Shown piece by piece: positions 26,452 through 34,800 of a stretch of DNA of 64,000 nucleotides (the first letter of the stretch is position 1; each line of letters begins with the position of its first letter). The position numbers were made by a program, and so were the translations under genes. The DNA is from CAVWGP01 sp963754645 (GTDB taxonomy: Bacteria; Pseudomonadota; Alphaproteobacteria; Bin65): the NCBI GenBank assembly GCA_963754645.1, contig CAVWGP010000004.1:992001-1056000 (forward strand), given 5' to 3'. Below the pieces are notes generated by a model. It made no database searches, was not told the origin of the DNA, and saw only the letters and a list, made by a program, of their open reading frames with translations.

Positions 26452-27216
26452 TCACGCTCCGAGATAGGCTTTGACGACGTCGGGATGGCGTTGAACCTCA
26501 GCCGCCGAACCTTCGGCCAGCATGCGGCCCTGATTCATGGCGAGCACGCGATCCGAAACCCGCGACACGAGACGCATGTCGTGCTCGATCATAAGGACGG
26601 TGATCTTGAGGTCGCTCCGGATGTCGTCGATCCAGTTGGCGAGATCGTCGGTCTCCTCGATATTGAGTCCCGAGGCCGGCTCGTCGAGCAGCAATAGCCG
26701 GGGCTCGGTTGCCAGGGCACGGCCGAGCTCGACGACCTTGCGCACGCCATAGGGCAGGCTCGCGATCGTTTGGTCGCGGTAATGCTGAAGATCGAGAAAT
26801 TCGATGACCTCTTCGACCTTGGCGCGGTGCGCGAGCTCGGACTTGACGACGCCTGGCAGGAAGAAGATTTCCGAAAATAGGTCGGTGCGGTTGCGCGAAT
26901 GACGGCCGACCAGCAAATTGTGCAGCACGGTCGCGTGCTCGAACAGCTCGATGTTCTGGAAGGTGCGCGCGATGCCGAGGACCGCGATGCGGTGCGCGCG
27001 GTGGCGCGTAATGTCGGCGCCGGCGAGACGGATCGTGCCGCCGGTGGGGTCGTAGAGGCGGCTGATGAGGTTGAAGACCGTGGTTTTGCCGGCGCCGTTT
27101 GGGCCGACAATGGTGTAGACCTCCCCCGGCCGAACCTCGAACGAAACGCCGTCGACCGCGCGCACGCCGCCGAAATTGATCGCGAGATCGCGGACTTCGA
27201 GAATTGCGCCGCTCAT
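26452..27216 (-). CDS. livG: ABC transporter ATP-binding protein (LivG type)
   Basis: Second ATPase of the importer, 254 residues. It starts ILEVRDLAINFGGVRAVDGV, the LivG N-terminus, with Walker A IVGPNGAGKTTVFNLI, IARTFQNIELF (Q-loop), a degenerate signature SLPYGVRKVVELGRAL, as often in LivG, and Walker B LLLLDEPASGLN. Its ATG overlaps the livM stop by four bases and its end meets livF, so translation is coupled. Confidence 0.93.
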   Translation of the reverse strand: MSGAILEVRDLAINFGGVRAVDGVSFEVRPGEVYTIVGPNGAGKTTVFNLISRLYDPTGGTIRLAGADITRHRAHRIAVLGIARTFQNIELFEHATVLHNLLVGRHSRNRTDLFSEIFFLPGVVKSELAHRAKVEEVIEFLDLQHYRDQTIASLPYGVRKVVELGRALATEPRLLLLDEPASGLNIEETDDLANWIDDIRSDLKITVLMIEHDMRLVSRVSDRVLAMNQGRMLAEGSAAEVQRHPDVVKAYLGA

Positions 27217-28292
27217 CGCAGGCGCTCGGTTTTGATATAGCCGCGCTGGCGCTTGAAGGTGGCGCGCCGGTACATGGGGAAGAGCTCGAAATAAAGCCGG
27301 ATCTTGCGCCAGCGGCCGTAGATGCCGAGCGGCTCGAACAAAATGAACAAGACTAAAATAATGCCGAACACGCCGGGCTCGAGCCCCGGCATCTGGCCGA
27401 TCTTGGGCGGTAGGTAGTCTTTCACGACCGACAGAAACTGCGGCAGCAGGACGACGACAAAGGCGCCGTAGATCGCGCCGTGCAGCGATCCCATGCCGCC
27501 GACGACGATCATCAGCAGCAATTGAATCGATAGGATGATGCCGAAGGCGTCGGGTGCGAGAAACTCGATCTTGTGCCCGAACAGGCCGCCGGCGATGCCG
27601 GTGATGAAGGCGCTCAGGCCGAACGCGATAAGCTTGGTTCGCGCGATATTGATGCCCATGCTTTGCGCCGAAACTTCCAAATCGCGGATCGCGACCATGG
27701 CCCGGCCGGTCGGACTGCGCAGGATGTTGCGGGCGCCGAGCGCGACGAGGACGAGGATCGCGGCGCAGAGGAAGTAGAACTGCGTGTCGCTCGCGAACTT
27801 CCAGCCGAAAATATCGGGCTTGTTCACTTTCATGCCGCGAAATCCGCCGGTCACGACGGTCCATTGGCTGAATATCTGCTCGACGATGACCGAGAAGGCG
27901 AGCGTGGCGATTGCAAGGTAGATGCCCGTCATGCGCAGCGCCGGCAGCGCGAAGGCGATGCCGACCGCGGCGGCAATGAAGCCCGCGGCGACGAGCGAGA
28001 AAACAAACGGCACGCCGAGTTTGCTGACGAGATAATTGTGCGCGTAAGCGCCGATGCCGAGGAACGCGGCGTGGCCCAGGCTAGCGAGGCCGGTGAAGCC
28101 GGTGAGCAGCATCAAGCCGATTCCGGCGATGGCATAGATGAACACGAAGGCGAGATCGGACAGCAAGAGCTGCGGCGCAATCCACGGCAGCACGATGACG
28201 GCGAGAAACAGCAGCCCGTACCACAAGACGTGGCCGCCATGCTCGAAGAGGCGGATATCCTGGAGGTAGTTCGTTTTGAAAATATTGCGCAT
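27213..28292 (-). CDS. livM: ABC transporter permease (LivM type)
   Basis: Inner-membrane permease of 359 residues with about ten spans. The family signature region is GFTGLASLGHAAFLGIGAYA near residue 65 and the EAA-like cytoplasmic loop is NILRSPTGRAMVAIRDLEVS, followed by AQSMGINIARTKLIAFG. It pairs with LivH to form the channel. It begins 11 bp after livH and overlaps livG by four bases. Confidence 0.93.
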   Translation of the reverse strand: MRNIFKTNYLQDIRLFEHGGHVLWYGLLFLAVIVLPWIAPQLLLSDLAFVFIYAIAGIGLMLLTGFTGLASLGHAAFLGIGAYAHNYLVSKLGVPFVFSLVAAGFIAAAVGIAFALPALRMTGIYLAIATLAFSVIVEQIFSQWTVVTGGFRGMKVNKPDIFGWKFASDTQFYFLCAAILVLVALGARNILRSPTGRAMVAIRDLEVSAQSMGINIARTKLIAFGLSAFITGIAGGLFGHKIEFLAPDAFGIILSIQLLLMIVVGGMGSLHGAIYGAFVVVLLPQFLSVVKDYLPPKIGQMPGLEPGVFGIILVLFILFEPLGIYGRWRKIRLYFELFPMYRRATFKRQRGYIKTERLR

Positions 28293-28303
28293 CGCCGGCC
28301 GCG

Positions 28304-29263
28304 TCAGACCTTCTTGCGGTAGATTTGCGCAAACAGGCCTTTCGGCCGGATCACGAGGACGACGAGCATGATGACGTAGGCCGAGACCTCGGGCACGCCC
28401 TTTGGAATGAATGTCGAAGCCGACGCGATCGGCTCGACGATGCCGATAATGAGCCCGCCGAGCAGCGCGCCGGGCAGGCTGCCGAAGCCGCCGATGACGG
28501 CGGCGGCAAAAGCCTTGAAGCCGACGAAGCCCATTTGCGGATCCACCGTCGTGATCGGCGCCAGCAAGATTCCCGCCGTGGTCGCGATCGCGGCGCTCAG
28601 GGCCCAGACCAGCGAAAAAACAAAGCGGACCGGAATGCCCATGTAATAGGCCGCGAGCTGGTTCTGCGAAGCGGCCTGCATGGCGATGCCGATCCGCGTG
28701 AAGCGGAAGAAGACGTAAAGCAGGCCGCTGAGGATCACCGTGCCGGCGATGATCGCGATGCTTTCGGCGCCGATGATGGCGCCGCCGATGTCGATCGTTT
28801 GCTTGGCGAAGGGATTGGCGAGCGTGCGCGGGTCCTGGCCCCAAATGCCGCCCGCGGTCGAGCGGAAAACGAAGCCGATGGCGATCGTGAGAATCACGAT
28901 GGCGAATTGCGGCTGGCCGACCGCGGGGCGGATGGCGACGCGTTCCAGGAGATAGCCGAACACGGCCATGATGAGCATGGCGAGCGGCAGCGCGATCCAA
29001 AACGAAATGCCGAGATCGGCGATCAAGGTCACGGCGACGAAGGCGCCGACCATCATCAGCTCGCCTTGCGCGAAATTGACTTGCTCGGTCGCCTTGTAGA
29101 TCAGCACGAAACCGAGGGCGATGAGGCCGTAAACGCAGCCAAGCGCGATGCCCGCGAACAGAATTTGCAGCTCGACGCCGTAGAGAATGCGAAACGCGAT
29201 CGCGGCGGCCAAGATCAGATGCCACCGCTGCCCGGCTGCGCGCAGCAAAGACCTTGCCTCCAT
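28304..29263 (-). CDS. livH: ABC transporter permease (LivH type)
   Basis: First gene of the livHMGF-fadD-livK operon; a 319-residue inner-membrane permease. Hallmarks are LGCVYGLIALGFVLIYKATE followed by QVNFAQGELMMVGAF at the N-terminus and the loop RFTRIGIAMQAASQNQLAAY, then MGFVGFKAFAAAVIGGFGSL. About eight spans. ATG 29263 has GGGAG about ten bases upstream; the longer frame extends antisense into the divergent SDR. The promoter should lie in the roughly 215-bp divergent gap before 29480. Confidence 0.92.
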   Translation of the reverse strand: MEARSLLRAAGQRWHLILAAAIAFRILYGVELQILFAGIALGCVYGLIALGFVLIYKATEQVNFAQGELMMVGAFVAVTLIADLGISFWIALPLAMLIMAVFGYLLERVAIRPAVGQPQFAIVILTIAIGFVFRSTAGGIWGQDPRTLANPFAKQTIDIGGAIIGAESIAIIAGTVILSGLLYVFFRFTRIGIAMQAASQNQLAAYYMGIPVRFVFSLVWALSAAIATTAGILLAPITTVDPQMGFVGFKAFAAAVIGGFGSLPGALLGGLIIGIVEPIASASTFIPKGVPEVSAYVIMLVVLVIRPKGLFAQIYRKKV

Positions 29264-29479
29264 CGAGCGTGCTCTCCCAGTGCCCAGGCTGCTTGTTCGC
29301 GCCCGGTTTGCGAGACACAATAAGGTGCCGGTCGATGTTGCGCCAGAGGGCCCAAACGCGGGTGGAAGTCCGAATTGGCTTGCCGATGCCAATTCGATAG
29401 GCCTCTTGCAGGGGGAAGGTCCGGCGCGGCATTTCTTGTGCATGTTCGCCGGCGCGATCGACAAAAGGACGGCAATGCC

Positions 29480-30382
29480 ATGACCATCCGTTTCGACAAC
29501 CGCGTCGCCATCGTCACCGGAGCCGGGAGCGGTTTGGGGCGAAGCCACGCGCTGTTGCTGGCATCGCGCGGCGCCAAGGTGGTGGTCAACGACCTGGGCG
29601 CAAGCCTGTCGGGCGGCGGACGGTCGCGCGCGGCGGCAGACGCGGTGGTGGCGGAAATCCGCGCGGCCGGCGGCACGGCGCTGGCCAATCACGACAGCGT
29701 CGCCGAACCCGAGGCGGCGGCGCGCATCGTGGCAACCGCGCTCGACGCGTTCGGCGGCGTCGATATTCTCATCAACAATGCCGGCATATTGCGCGACAAG
29801 AGCTTCGAGAAAATACCGCTTGAGGATTTCGATTTGGTGCTCAAGGTGCACCTCAACGGCGCCGCCTATGTGACCAAGGCCGCGTGGCCGGCAATGAAGG
29901 CGAAGAATTACGGCCGCGTGGTCGTGACGACCTCGGCCGCCGGCCTCTACGGCAATTTCGGCCAGGCGAATTATTCGGCGGCGAAGGCGGGCTTGATCGG
30001 CCTGATGCTGGCCCTAAAAGAAGAAGGCATGAAGCACAACATCAAGGTCAACGCCTTGGCGCCGATCGCATACACGCGGATGCTGGCGACGATCATGCCG
30101 CCGGCGATGGAGAAAAAGCTCAGCCTCGACGTGCCTTCCGCGGCAGCGGCATTCCTGTGCAGCGAAGCCTGCCCGGTCACCGGGCAGATCCTCGAGGCGG
30201 GGGCCGGTCATTTCGCGCTGGCGCGCCTGGTGCGCAGCAAAGGCGTGCACCTCGGCGCCGACGGCATCGCCACGCCCGAAACCGTCGCCGCGCAATGGGC
30301 GGCGATCGCCGATCTCAATGGCGCCGTGCCCTATGACAATGCGATGATGGCGGGCAGCGACGCATTTCGCCTCGGCGACTGA
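29480..30382 (+). CDS. Short-chain dehydrogenase resembling the MFE-2 hydroxyacyl-CoA dehydrogenase domain
   Basis: NAD(P)-dependent oxidoreductase of 300 residues. The cofactor motif is VAIVTGAGSGLGRSHALLLA, then VVVNDLGASLSGGGRS, an insertion characteristic of peroxisomal-type multifunctional enzyme 2 (HSD17B4) dehydrogenase domains. NNAG appears in ILINNAGILRDKSFEK, and the catalytic Ser/Tyr/Lys are in TTSAAGLYGNFGQANYSAAK. In MFE-2 this domain is joined to a MaoC hydratase; here a MaoC gene ends the same gene cluster. ATG 29480 with AAGGA upstream. It is divergent from the liv operon and 13 bp before the next gene. Confidence 0.88.
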   Translation: MTIRFDNRVAIVTGAGSGLGRSHALLLASRGAKVVVNDLGASLSGGGRSRAAADAVVAEIRAAGGTALANHDSVAEPEAAARIVATALDAFGGVDILINNAGILRDKSFEKIPLEDFDLVLKVHLNGAAYVTKAAWPAMKAKNYGRVVVTTSAAGLYGNFGQANYSAAKAGLIGLMLALKEEGMKHNIKVNALAPIAYTRMLATIMPPAMEKKLSLDVPSAAAAFLCSEACPVTGQILEAGAGHFALARLVRSKGVHLGADGIATPETVAAQWAAIADLNGAVPYDNAMMAGSDAFRLGD

Positions 30383-30395
30383 AGGAGCGCAAAGA

Positions 30396-31883
30396 ATGGT
30401 GGGAATAACCGCGTTCGGCGGCTATGTGCCGCGGCTGCGACTGCAGCGGAAATCGATGGTCGAGGCCAATGCGTGGTTCAATCCGGGCCTCGCCGCCTAT
30501 GCCAAGGGCGAGCGCGCGATCTGCAATTGGGACGAGGACGCGGTGACGATGGCGGTGGCGGCGGCGCGCGACTGCCTCGGCCCCGCGCCAAGCGGCGCCG
30601 CCGGCCCCGACAATCGCCCGGCGCTCGACGCGCTCTATCTCGCCTCGACGACGCTGCCGTTCCAGGACCGGCAATGCGCGACCTTGCTGGGCGCCGCCCT
30701 CGGCCTGCCGGCGGCGAGCGAGACACTCGATCTCACGACTTCGCAACGGGCGGGGACGAGCGCGCTCATCGCGGCGCTGAAGCGGCTCGAAGCCGGGCAG
30801 GGCCGCATCCTGGTTACGGCGTCGGAGAAGCGTCGCGCCAAGGCGGCCTCGCCGCAGGAGCTGCTGTACGGCGACGGCGCCGCGTCGCTGCTGGTCGAAG
30901 CGGGCGACGGCGCCGATGCGGGCATCGTCGCGCGTTTCGTCGCCAGCCATTCGGTCAGCGCCGATTTCGTCGATCACTATCGCGGCGAGGGCGAGCGCTT
31001 CGATTATGCCTGGGAGGAGCGCTGGATCCGCGACGAGGGCTATCTCAAGCTCGTGCCCGAGGCGGTGGCGGGCCTGCTCGCCAAGGCCAAGACGGCGCCC
31101 GCGGCCATCGCCCATTTCATCCTGCCTTGCGCCTATGGCGGCGTGCCGGCGCTGGCGGCGAAGCGCTGCGGCATTGCCGACGCGGCGGTGCGCGACAATC
31201 TGCAGGCGTCGCTCGGCAACACCGGCGCCGCCCATCCGCTCGTGCTCCTCGTTCACACGCTGCAGCACGCCAAGCCGGACGAGAAAATCCTGCTGATCGG
31301 TTTCGGCCAGGGCGCGGACGCGCTGCTGTTCGAAACCACGCCCGCGCTCGCAGCACTGCCGCCGCGCAACGGCATTGCCGGCGCGCTCAAGCGCGGCCGC
31401 GCCGAGGCGAATTACAACAAATATCTCGCGTTCAACAATCTCGTCGTCCAGGACACCGGCATCCGCGGCGAGATCGACCGGCAGACGCCGCTCTCGATGC
31501 TCTACCGCAACCGCGACATGCTGACCGCCTTCATCGGCGGGCGCTGCGCCAAGTGCGGCACGCGGCAATATCCCAAATCGCATCTTTGCGTGAATCCCAA
31601 TTGCGGCGCGCTCGACACCCAGGAGGATCAGGCCTTCGCCGACACGCCGGCCGCGATCGTCACCTGGTCCGCCGATTGGCTCACCTTCACGCCCGATCCG
31701 CCGGCGCAATACGGCATGGTCCAGTTCGAAGGCGGCGGGCGCCTCATGGCCGATTTCACCGACGCCGATCCGGGCAGCTTCGATGTCGGCACGGCGATGA
31801 CGATGGTGTTCCGCGTCCGCCACGCCGACCCGGCGCGCGGCTTCCGCAAGTATTACTGGAAGGCGGCGCCGGCTGGGGCATGA
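30396..31883 (+). CDS. HMG-CoA-synthase-like thiolase-fold protein fused to a DUF35 OB-fold domain
   Basis: A 495-residue two-domain protein. Residues about 1-355 match the archaeal-type HMG-CoA synthase/KAS III fold (MVGITAFGGYVPRLRL; GNTGAAHPLVLLVHTLQ). Residues about 370-490 are a DUF35 domain: a zinc ribbon with CxxC then CxxxxC (from RCAKCG to NPNCG) followed by an OB fold. By eye, the segment where archaeal enzymes have ACKAGT reads SQRAGTSAL, so the nucleophilic cysteine seems replaced by Gln or Ser, and the usual histidine region reads HFILPCAYGG. It may therefore be a non-condensing or scaffolding member. DUF35 proteins typically complex with SCP-x-type thiolases, and one is encoded 540 bp downstream. 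Confidence 0.82.
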   Translation: MVGITAFGGYVPRLRLQRKSMVEANAWFNPGLAAYAKGERAICNWDEDAVTMAVAAARDCLGPAPSGAAGPDNRPALDALYLASTTLPFQDRQCATLLGAALGLPAASETLDLTTSQRAGTSALIAALKRLEAGQGRILVTASEKRRAKAASPQELLYGDGAASLLVEAGDGADAGIVARFVASHSVSADFVDHYRGEGERFDYAWEERWIRDEGYLKLVPEAVAGLLAKAKTAPAAIAHFILPCAYGGVPALAAKRCGIADAAVRDNLQASLGNTGAAHPLVLLVHTLQHAKPDEKILLIGFGQGADALLFETTPALAALPPRNGIAGALKRGRAEANYNKYLAFNNLVVQDTGIRGEIDRQTPLSMLYRNRDMLTAFIGGRCAKCGTRQYPKSHLCVNPNCGALDTQEDQAFADTPAAIVTWSADWLTFTPDPPAQYGMVQFEGGGRLMADFTDADPGSFDVGTAMTMVFRVRHADPARGFRKYYWKAAPAGA

Positions 31884-31890
31884 GGCGGCG

Positions 31891-32190
31891 CTAGTCCGAC
31901 CGGACCTCCGCACGCACCGGCCTGACCTTGATTCGCGCGCCTTTTTTTGCGGCACGCGCGAGGTCAAAGTCCATCTGCAGGCCGAGCCAGACTTCCGGGC
32001 TGCCGCCGAAGGCGCGTGCCAGCCGTATCGCCATTTCAGCGCTGATGCCGTTCTTGCCGTTGACGAGGTTGCTGAGCGTCAGGCGGGCGACACCAAGCGC
32101 CGCTGCGGCTTTGGCGATGCTCAGGCCCAAAGGTTCGTGGCAGTCCTTGAGCACGTGCCGGCCGGGGTGCGGCGGGTTCTTCATGCGCAT
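31891..32190 (-). CDS. HigA-family XRE antitoxin-like regulator, no partner toxin visible
   Basis: A 99-residue protein with the HigA pattern: NPPHPGRHVLKDCHEPLGLS at the N-terminus, then the XRE helix-turn-helix KAAAALGVARLTLSNLVNGK and ISAEMAIRLARAFGGSPEVW followed by LGLQMDFDLARA. HigA normally follows a RelE-like HigB toxin on the same strand, which would lie between 32191 and about 32500; that stretch has no such protein in any frame. The C-terminus is basic (GARIKVRPVRAEVRSD). It lies antisense between two genes of an acyl-CoA cluster, consistent with a small inserted unit. Confidence 0.85.
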   Translation of the reverse strand: MRMKNPPHPGRHVLKDCHEPLGLSIAKAAAALGVARLTLSNLVNGKNGISAEMAIRLARAFGGSPEVWLGLQMDFDLARAAKKGARIKVRPVRAEVRSD

Positions 32191-32340
32191 GATGGCGCGC
32201 TCCAGTTTAAAGGCGGGGCCGGCCGGATAGCGGCACGCTACGGAACGACGAGATCGAGCGTCGGGAAGAAGAACGGTAGCGGCCGGCGTCGCAGCTCAGC
32301 AGCCGCAAGCCCGCAACAAGCGATAGCCCCGCGTGGCACC

Positions 32341-32369
32341 GTAGGGGCCGGTCTTAGACCCGCCCCTAC
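32341..32369. repeat. Intergenic palindrome (14-1-14)
   Basis: GTAGGGGCCGGTCT and AGACCCGCCCCTAC form a 14-pair inverted repeat with one mismatch and a single central base, upstream of the thiolase. A degenerate relative (GGAGACCCACCCCTAC with a GGGCGGGCC arm) lies near 59222-59250, suggesting a dispersed palindromic element. Confidence 0.6.
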
Positions 32370-32424
32370 CGCGACGACGGGCCAGGCGTGATAGGATGAA
32401 TTTTTCACGCAAACGAGGCAAGCA

Positions 32425-33629
32425 ATGGCCACCGGCATCAAGGACAAGGTCGCGATTCTCGGCATGGGGTGCTCGAAATTCGGCGAGCGCTGGGACAGCA
32501 ATCCCGACGACCTCATGGTCGAGGCCTTCACCGAGGCCCTCGCCGATGCCGGCGATCGAGAAAAGCGAGATCGAGGCGGCGTGGCTCGGCACCTGCCTCG
32601 ACGATATCGGCATCGGCAAATCGGCGTTGCCGCTCGCCATCGCGCTGCGGCTGCCCTACATCCCGGTGACGCGGGTCGAGAATTACTGCGCCACCGGCAC
32701 CGAGGCGTTTCGCGGCGCGGTCTATGCCGTCGCCTCGGGCGCTTGCGATATCGCGCTCGCGCTGGGCGTCGAGAAGCTCAAGGACACGGGCTATGGCGGC
32801 CTGCCGCAGAACATGAACGGCCCGTTCGCCGAATATGTGGTGGGCGAACCAATCGGCGCCGGGATCTTTCGCGCAATTGGGCTCGGCCTACCGCGCCAAG
32901 TACAAGCTCGAGCGCAAGGATTTGAAGCGCGCCATGGCCCATGTCTCGGTCAAGAGCCACGCCAACGGCGCCAAGAATCCCAAGGCGCATCTGCAAAAGC
33001 CGATCACCGAGGAGCAGGTGCTCAACGCGCCGATGATCGCCGAGCCGCTGGGCCTGTTCGATTGCTGCGGCGTTTCGGACGGCGCCGCCGCCGTGATCGT
33101 GACCACGCCCGAGATCGCGAAAGCGCGCGGCAAGAAGGATTTGGTTTCGATCAAGGCGATCCAGCTCGCCGTATCGAACGGCCAGGAGGCGCAGCACAAT
33201 TCCTGGGACGGCAGCTATTTCATGACGACGCGCAAGGCGGCGACGCGCGCCTATCGCGAGGCCGGCATCGCCAAGCCGCGCGATCAGATCAGCATGATGG
33301 AAGTGCATGATTGCTTCTCGATCACCGAGCTGGTGACGATGGAGGATCTGCACATCTCGCCCGAGGGCGGCGCGGTCAAGGACGTGCTCGACGGTTTCTA
33401 CGATTCGACCGGCAAGCTGCCGTGCCAGATCGACGGCGGCTTGAAGTGCTTCGGCCACCCGATCGGCGCCTCGGGCATCCGCATGCTCTACGAAATGTAT
33501 CTCCAGCTCCAGGGCCGCGCCGGCGCGCGCCAGCTCGCCAATCCCGTCATCGGTCTCACGCACAATCTCGGCGGTTTTCCGTCGCAGAACGTCAGCGCGA
33601 TTTCGATCGTCGGGCGGCATGGCGCGTGA
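32425..33629 (+). CDS. SCP-x-type thiolase, two one-base frameshifts
   Basis: Thiolase-fold enzyme of about 400 residues, readable only by joining three frames. Frame one gives IKDKVAILGMGCSKFGERWD. Frame two gives IEKSEIEAAWLGTCLDD and the nucleophile segment VENYCATGTEAFRGAVYAVA. Frame three gives FAQLGSAYRAKYKLERKDLK, DCCGVSDGAAAVIV, CFGHPIGASGIRMLYEMYLQ and IGLTHNLGGFPSQNVSAI. The shifts are one extra G at 32551-32552 and one in the GGG at 32861-32863. The usual second catalytic cysteine (CxGGG) is replaced by HNLGG, as in SCP-x and Ltp2-like enzymes that cleave 3-ketoacyl-CoA or catalyse retro-aldol cleavage of branched side chains. It overlaps the MaoC gene start. Confidence 0.82.
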
Positions 33630-34078
33630 AAACCGTCGCCGTCGCCGAATTGGCGAAAAATATCGGCGCCAGCTTCGGGCCGTCCGAGTGGCTCACCGTC
33701 GATCAGGCTCGCATCGATAAGTTCGCCGAGGTCACCGGCGACGACCAATGGATCCATGTCGATGTCGCGCGCGCCCAGCGCGAAATGCCGGGCGGCAAGA
33801 CGATCGCGCATGGCTATCTCACGCTGTCCTTGATTCCCAAGCTGATGCGGCAAGTGCTCAAGATCGAATTCCGCCGCGCGATCAATTACGGCTCGAACAA
33901 GGTGCGCTACACGGGCATGGTGCCGGCCGGCGCGCGCGTCCGTCTCTATCAGACGATCAAGGCCGCCGAGCCGGTCGAGCAGGGCGGCATCAGGCTTACT
34001 TCGGAATGCAAGATCATGGTCGAGGGCACGGAAAAGCCGGCGCTCATCGCCGAGGTGCTGGCGATTTTTTACGGGTGA
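33626..34078 (+). CDS. MaoC-like enoyl-CoA hydratase
   Basis: Hot-dog-fold (R)-specific hydratase of 150 residues. The catalytic motif reads FAEVTGDDQWIHVDVARAQR (the Asp/His hydratase motif), followed by KTIAHGYLTLSLIPKLMRQV and INYGSNKVRYTGMVPAGARV. The start is GTG 33626, overlapping the thiolase stop by three bases, so it is translationally coupled. With the MFE-2-like SDR and the SCP-x-like thiolase it completes a hydratase-dehydrogenase-thiolase set. Confidence 0.9.
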   Translation: MKTVAVAELAKNIGASFGPSEWLTVDQARIDKFAEVTGDDQWIHVDVARAQREMPGGKTIAHGYLTLSLIPKLMRQVLKIEFRRAINYGSNKVRYTGMVPAGARVRLYQTIKAAEPVEQGGIRLTSECKIMVEGTEKPALIAEVLAIFYG

Positions 34079-34401
34079 GGCGGCACGCCAAAATATTCGC
34101 CCATAAATAGCCGTCATCCCGACCGCAGCGCGCGCGCCGAAAAGCGTCGGACGCGCGCGGAGTGGAGGGACCTCGACCGGACAAGCCAAACCGCGCTTGA
34201 CGGCGCGACGCTCGTCCGCCCGAGGTCCCTCGACGGCGCGCGCTGGCGCGCGCTGGCTCGGGATGACGTCGTTGGGGTACGCAAAATTGTGTCGAAAGAT
34301 ACGTGAACACCGTTGGGCTTCGGCTTGAGCGGCAAAGCATTCTTGGTTATCGCTCGCGCGCCCTGCGCGTGCCGGAGCCGGGCGCCGGGAACGCTTGAAA
34401 T
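34079..34401. other. Intergenic region filled by an inverted-repeat element
   Basis: No gene is supported. Most of the span is the long inverted repeat at 34112-34268. The remainder (34270-34400) is mildly GC-rich and featureless to me. Confidence 0.6.
34112..34268. repeat. Long intergenic inverted repeat (CGTCATCCCGA ends)
   Basis: CGTCATCCCGA at 34112-34122 is exactly inverted as TCGGGATGACG at 34258-34268. Inside it GGGACCTCG and CGAGGTCCC form another arm pair and the centre is rich in GCGCGC. The same 11-bp ends flank another element at 45738-45794, so this is a dispersed family of palindromic intergenic elements. Confidence 0.75.
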
Positions 34402-34767
34402 CTACGCCGTTTTGTTGAACGCGATTTGAACCTCGGCGATCGCGGCGTCGATATGGGCGTTGACGCGCCGCGACGGAATGATCGAGGGATGGGCAAGTTC
34501 GCGCTTGGCTTCTTTCAGCCCGTTCAGCGCGCCGGCAAGGTGGCTGCGGCGGCGGGCGTTGAGCGCCGTGTTGTCGGGCTCCGGCGGCTTCTTGGCCGGC
34601 GGACTTCCGGGCGGTGTCGTGGAGCCGGGCGGCGGCGGGCGGCGGACGCCGCCGGGTGGCTGTTCTTGCGCCGAAGCGCCGGTAACCGGCAGGAGGGCGA
34701 CTGCAAACCCGAGAACCGGCAGAACCATATCGCGCCGCCGTAGCGCAGCCTTCTCGTTTCGCTTCAT
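34402..34767 (-). CDS. Small secreted proline-rich protein
   Basis: A 121-residue product with a signal peptide (MVLPVLGFAVALLPVTGASAQ after a basic start), then a proline/glycine-rich segment (GVRRPPPPGSTTPPGSPPAK) and a helical C-terminal part (RSHLAGALNGLKEAKRELAH to IDAAIAEVQIAFNKTA). No family is recognised. It could be a small periplasmic or cell-wall-associated protein. Confidence 0.6.
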   Translation of the reverse strand: MKRNEKAALRRRDMVLPVLGFAVALLPVTGASAQEQPPGGVRRPPPPGSTTPPGSPPAKKPPEPDNTALNARRRSHLAGALNGLKEAKRELAHPSIIPSRRVNAHIDAAIAEVQIAFNKTA

Positions 34768-34800
34768 GGCAGTTCTCCTTTGTTCAATCGCCGGGTCGCG

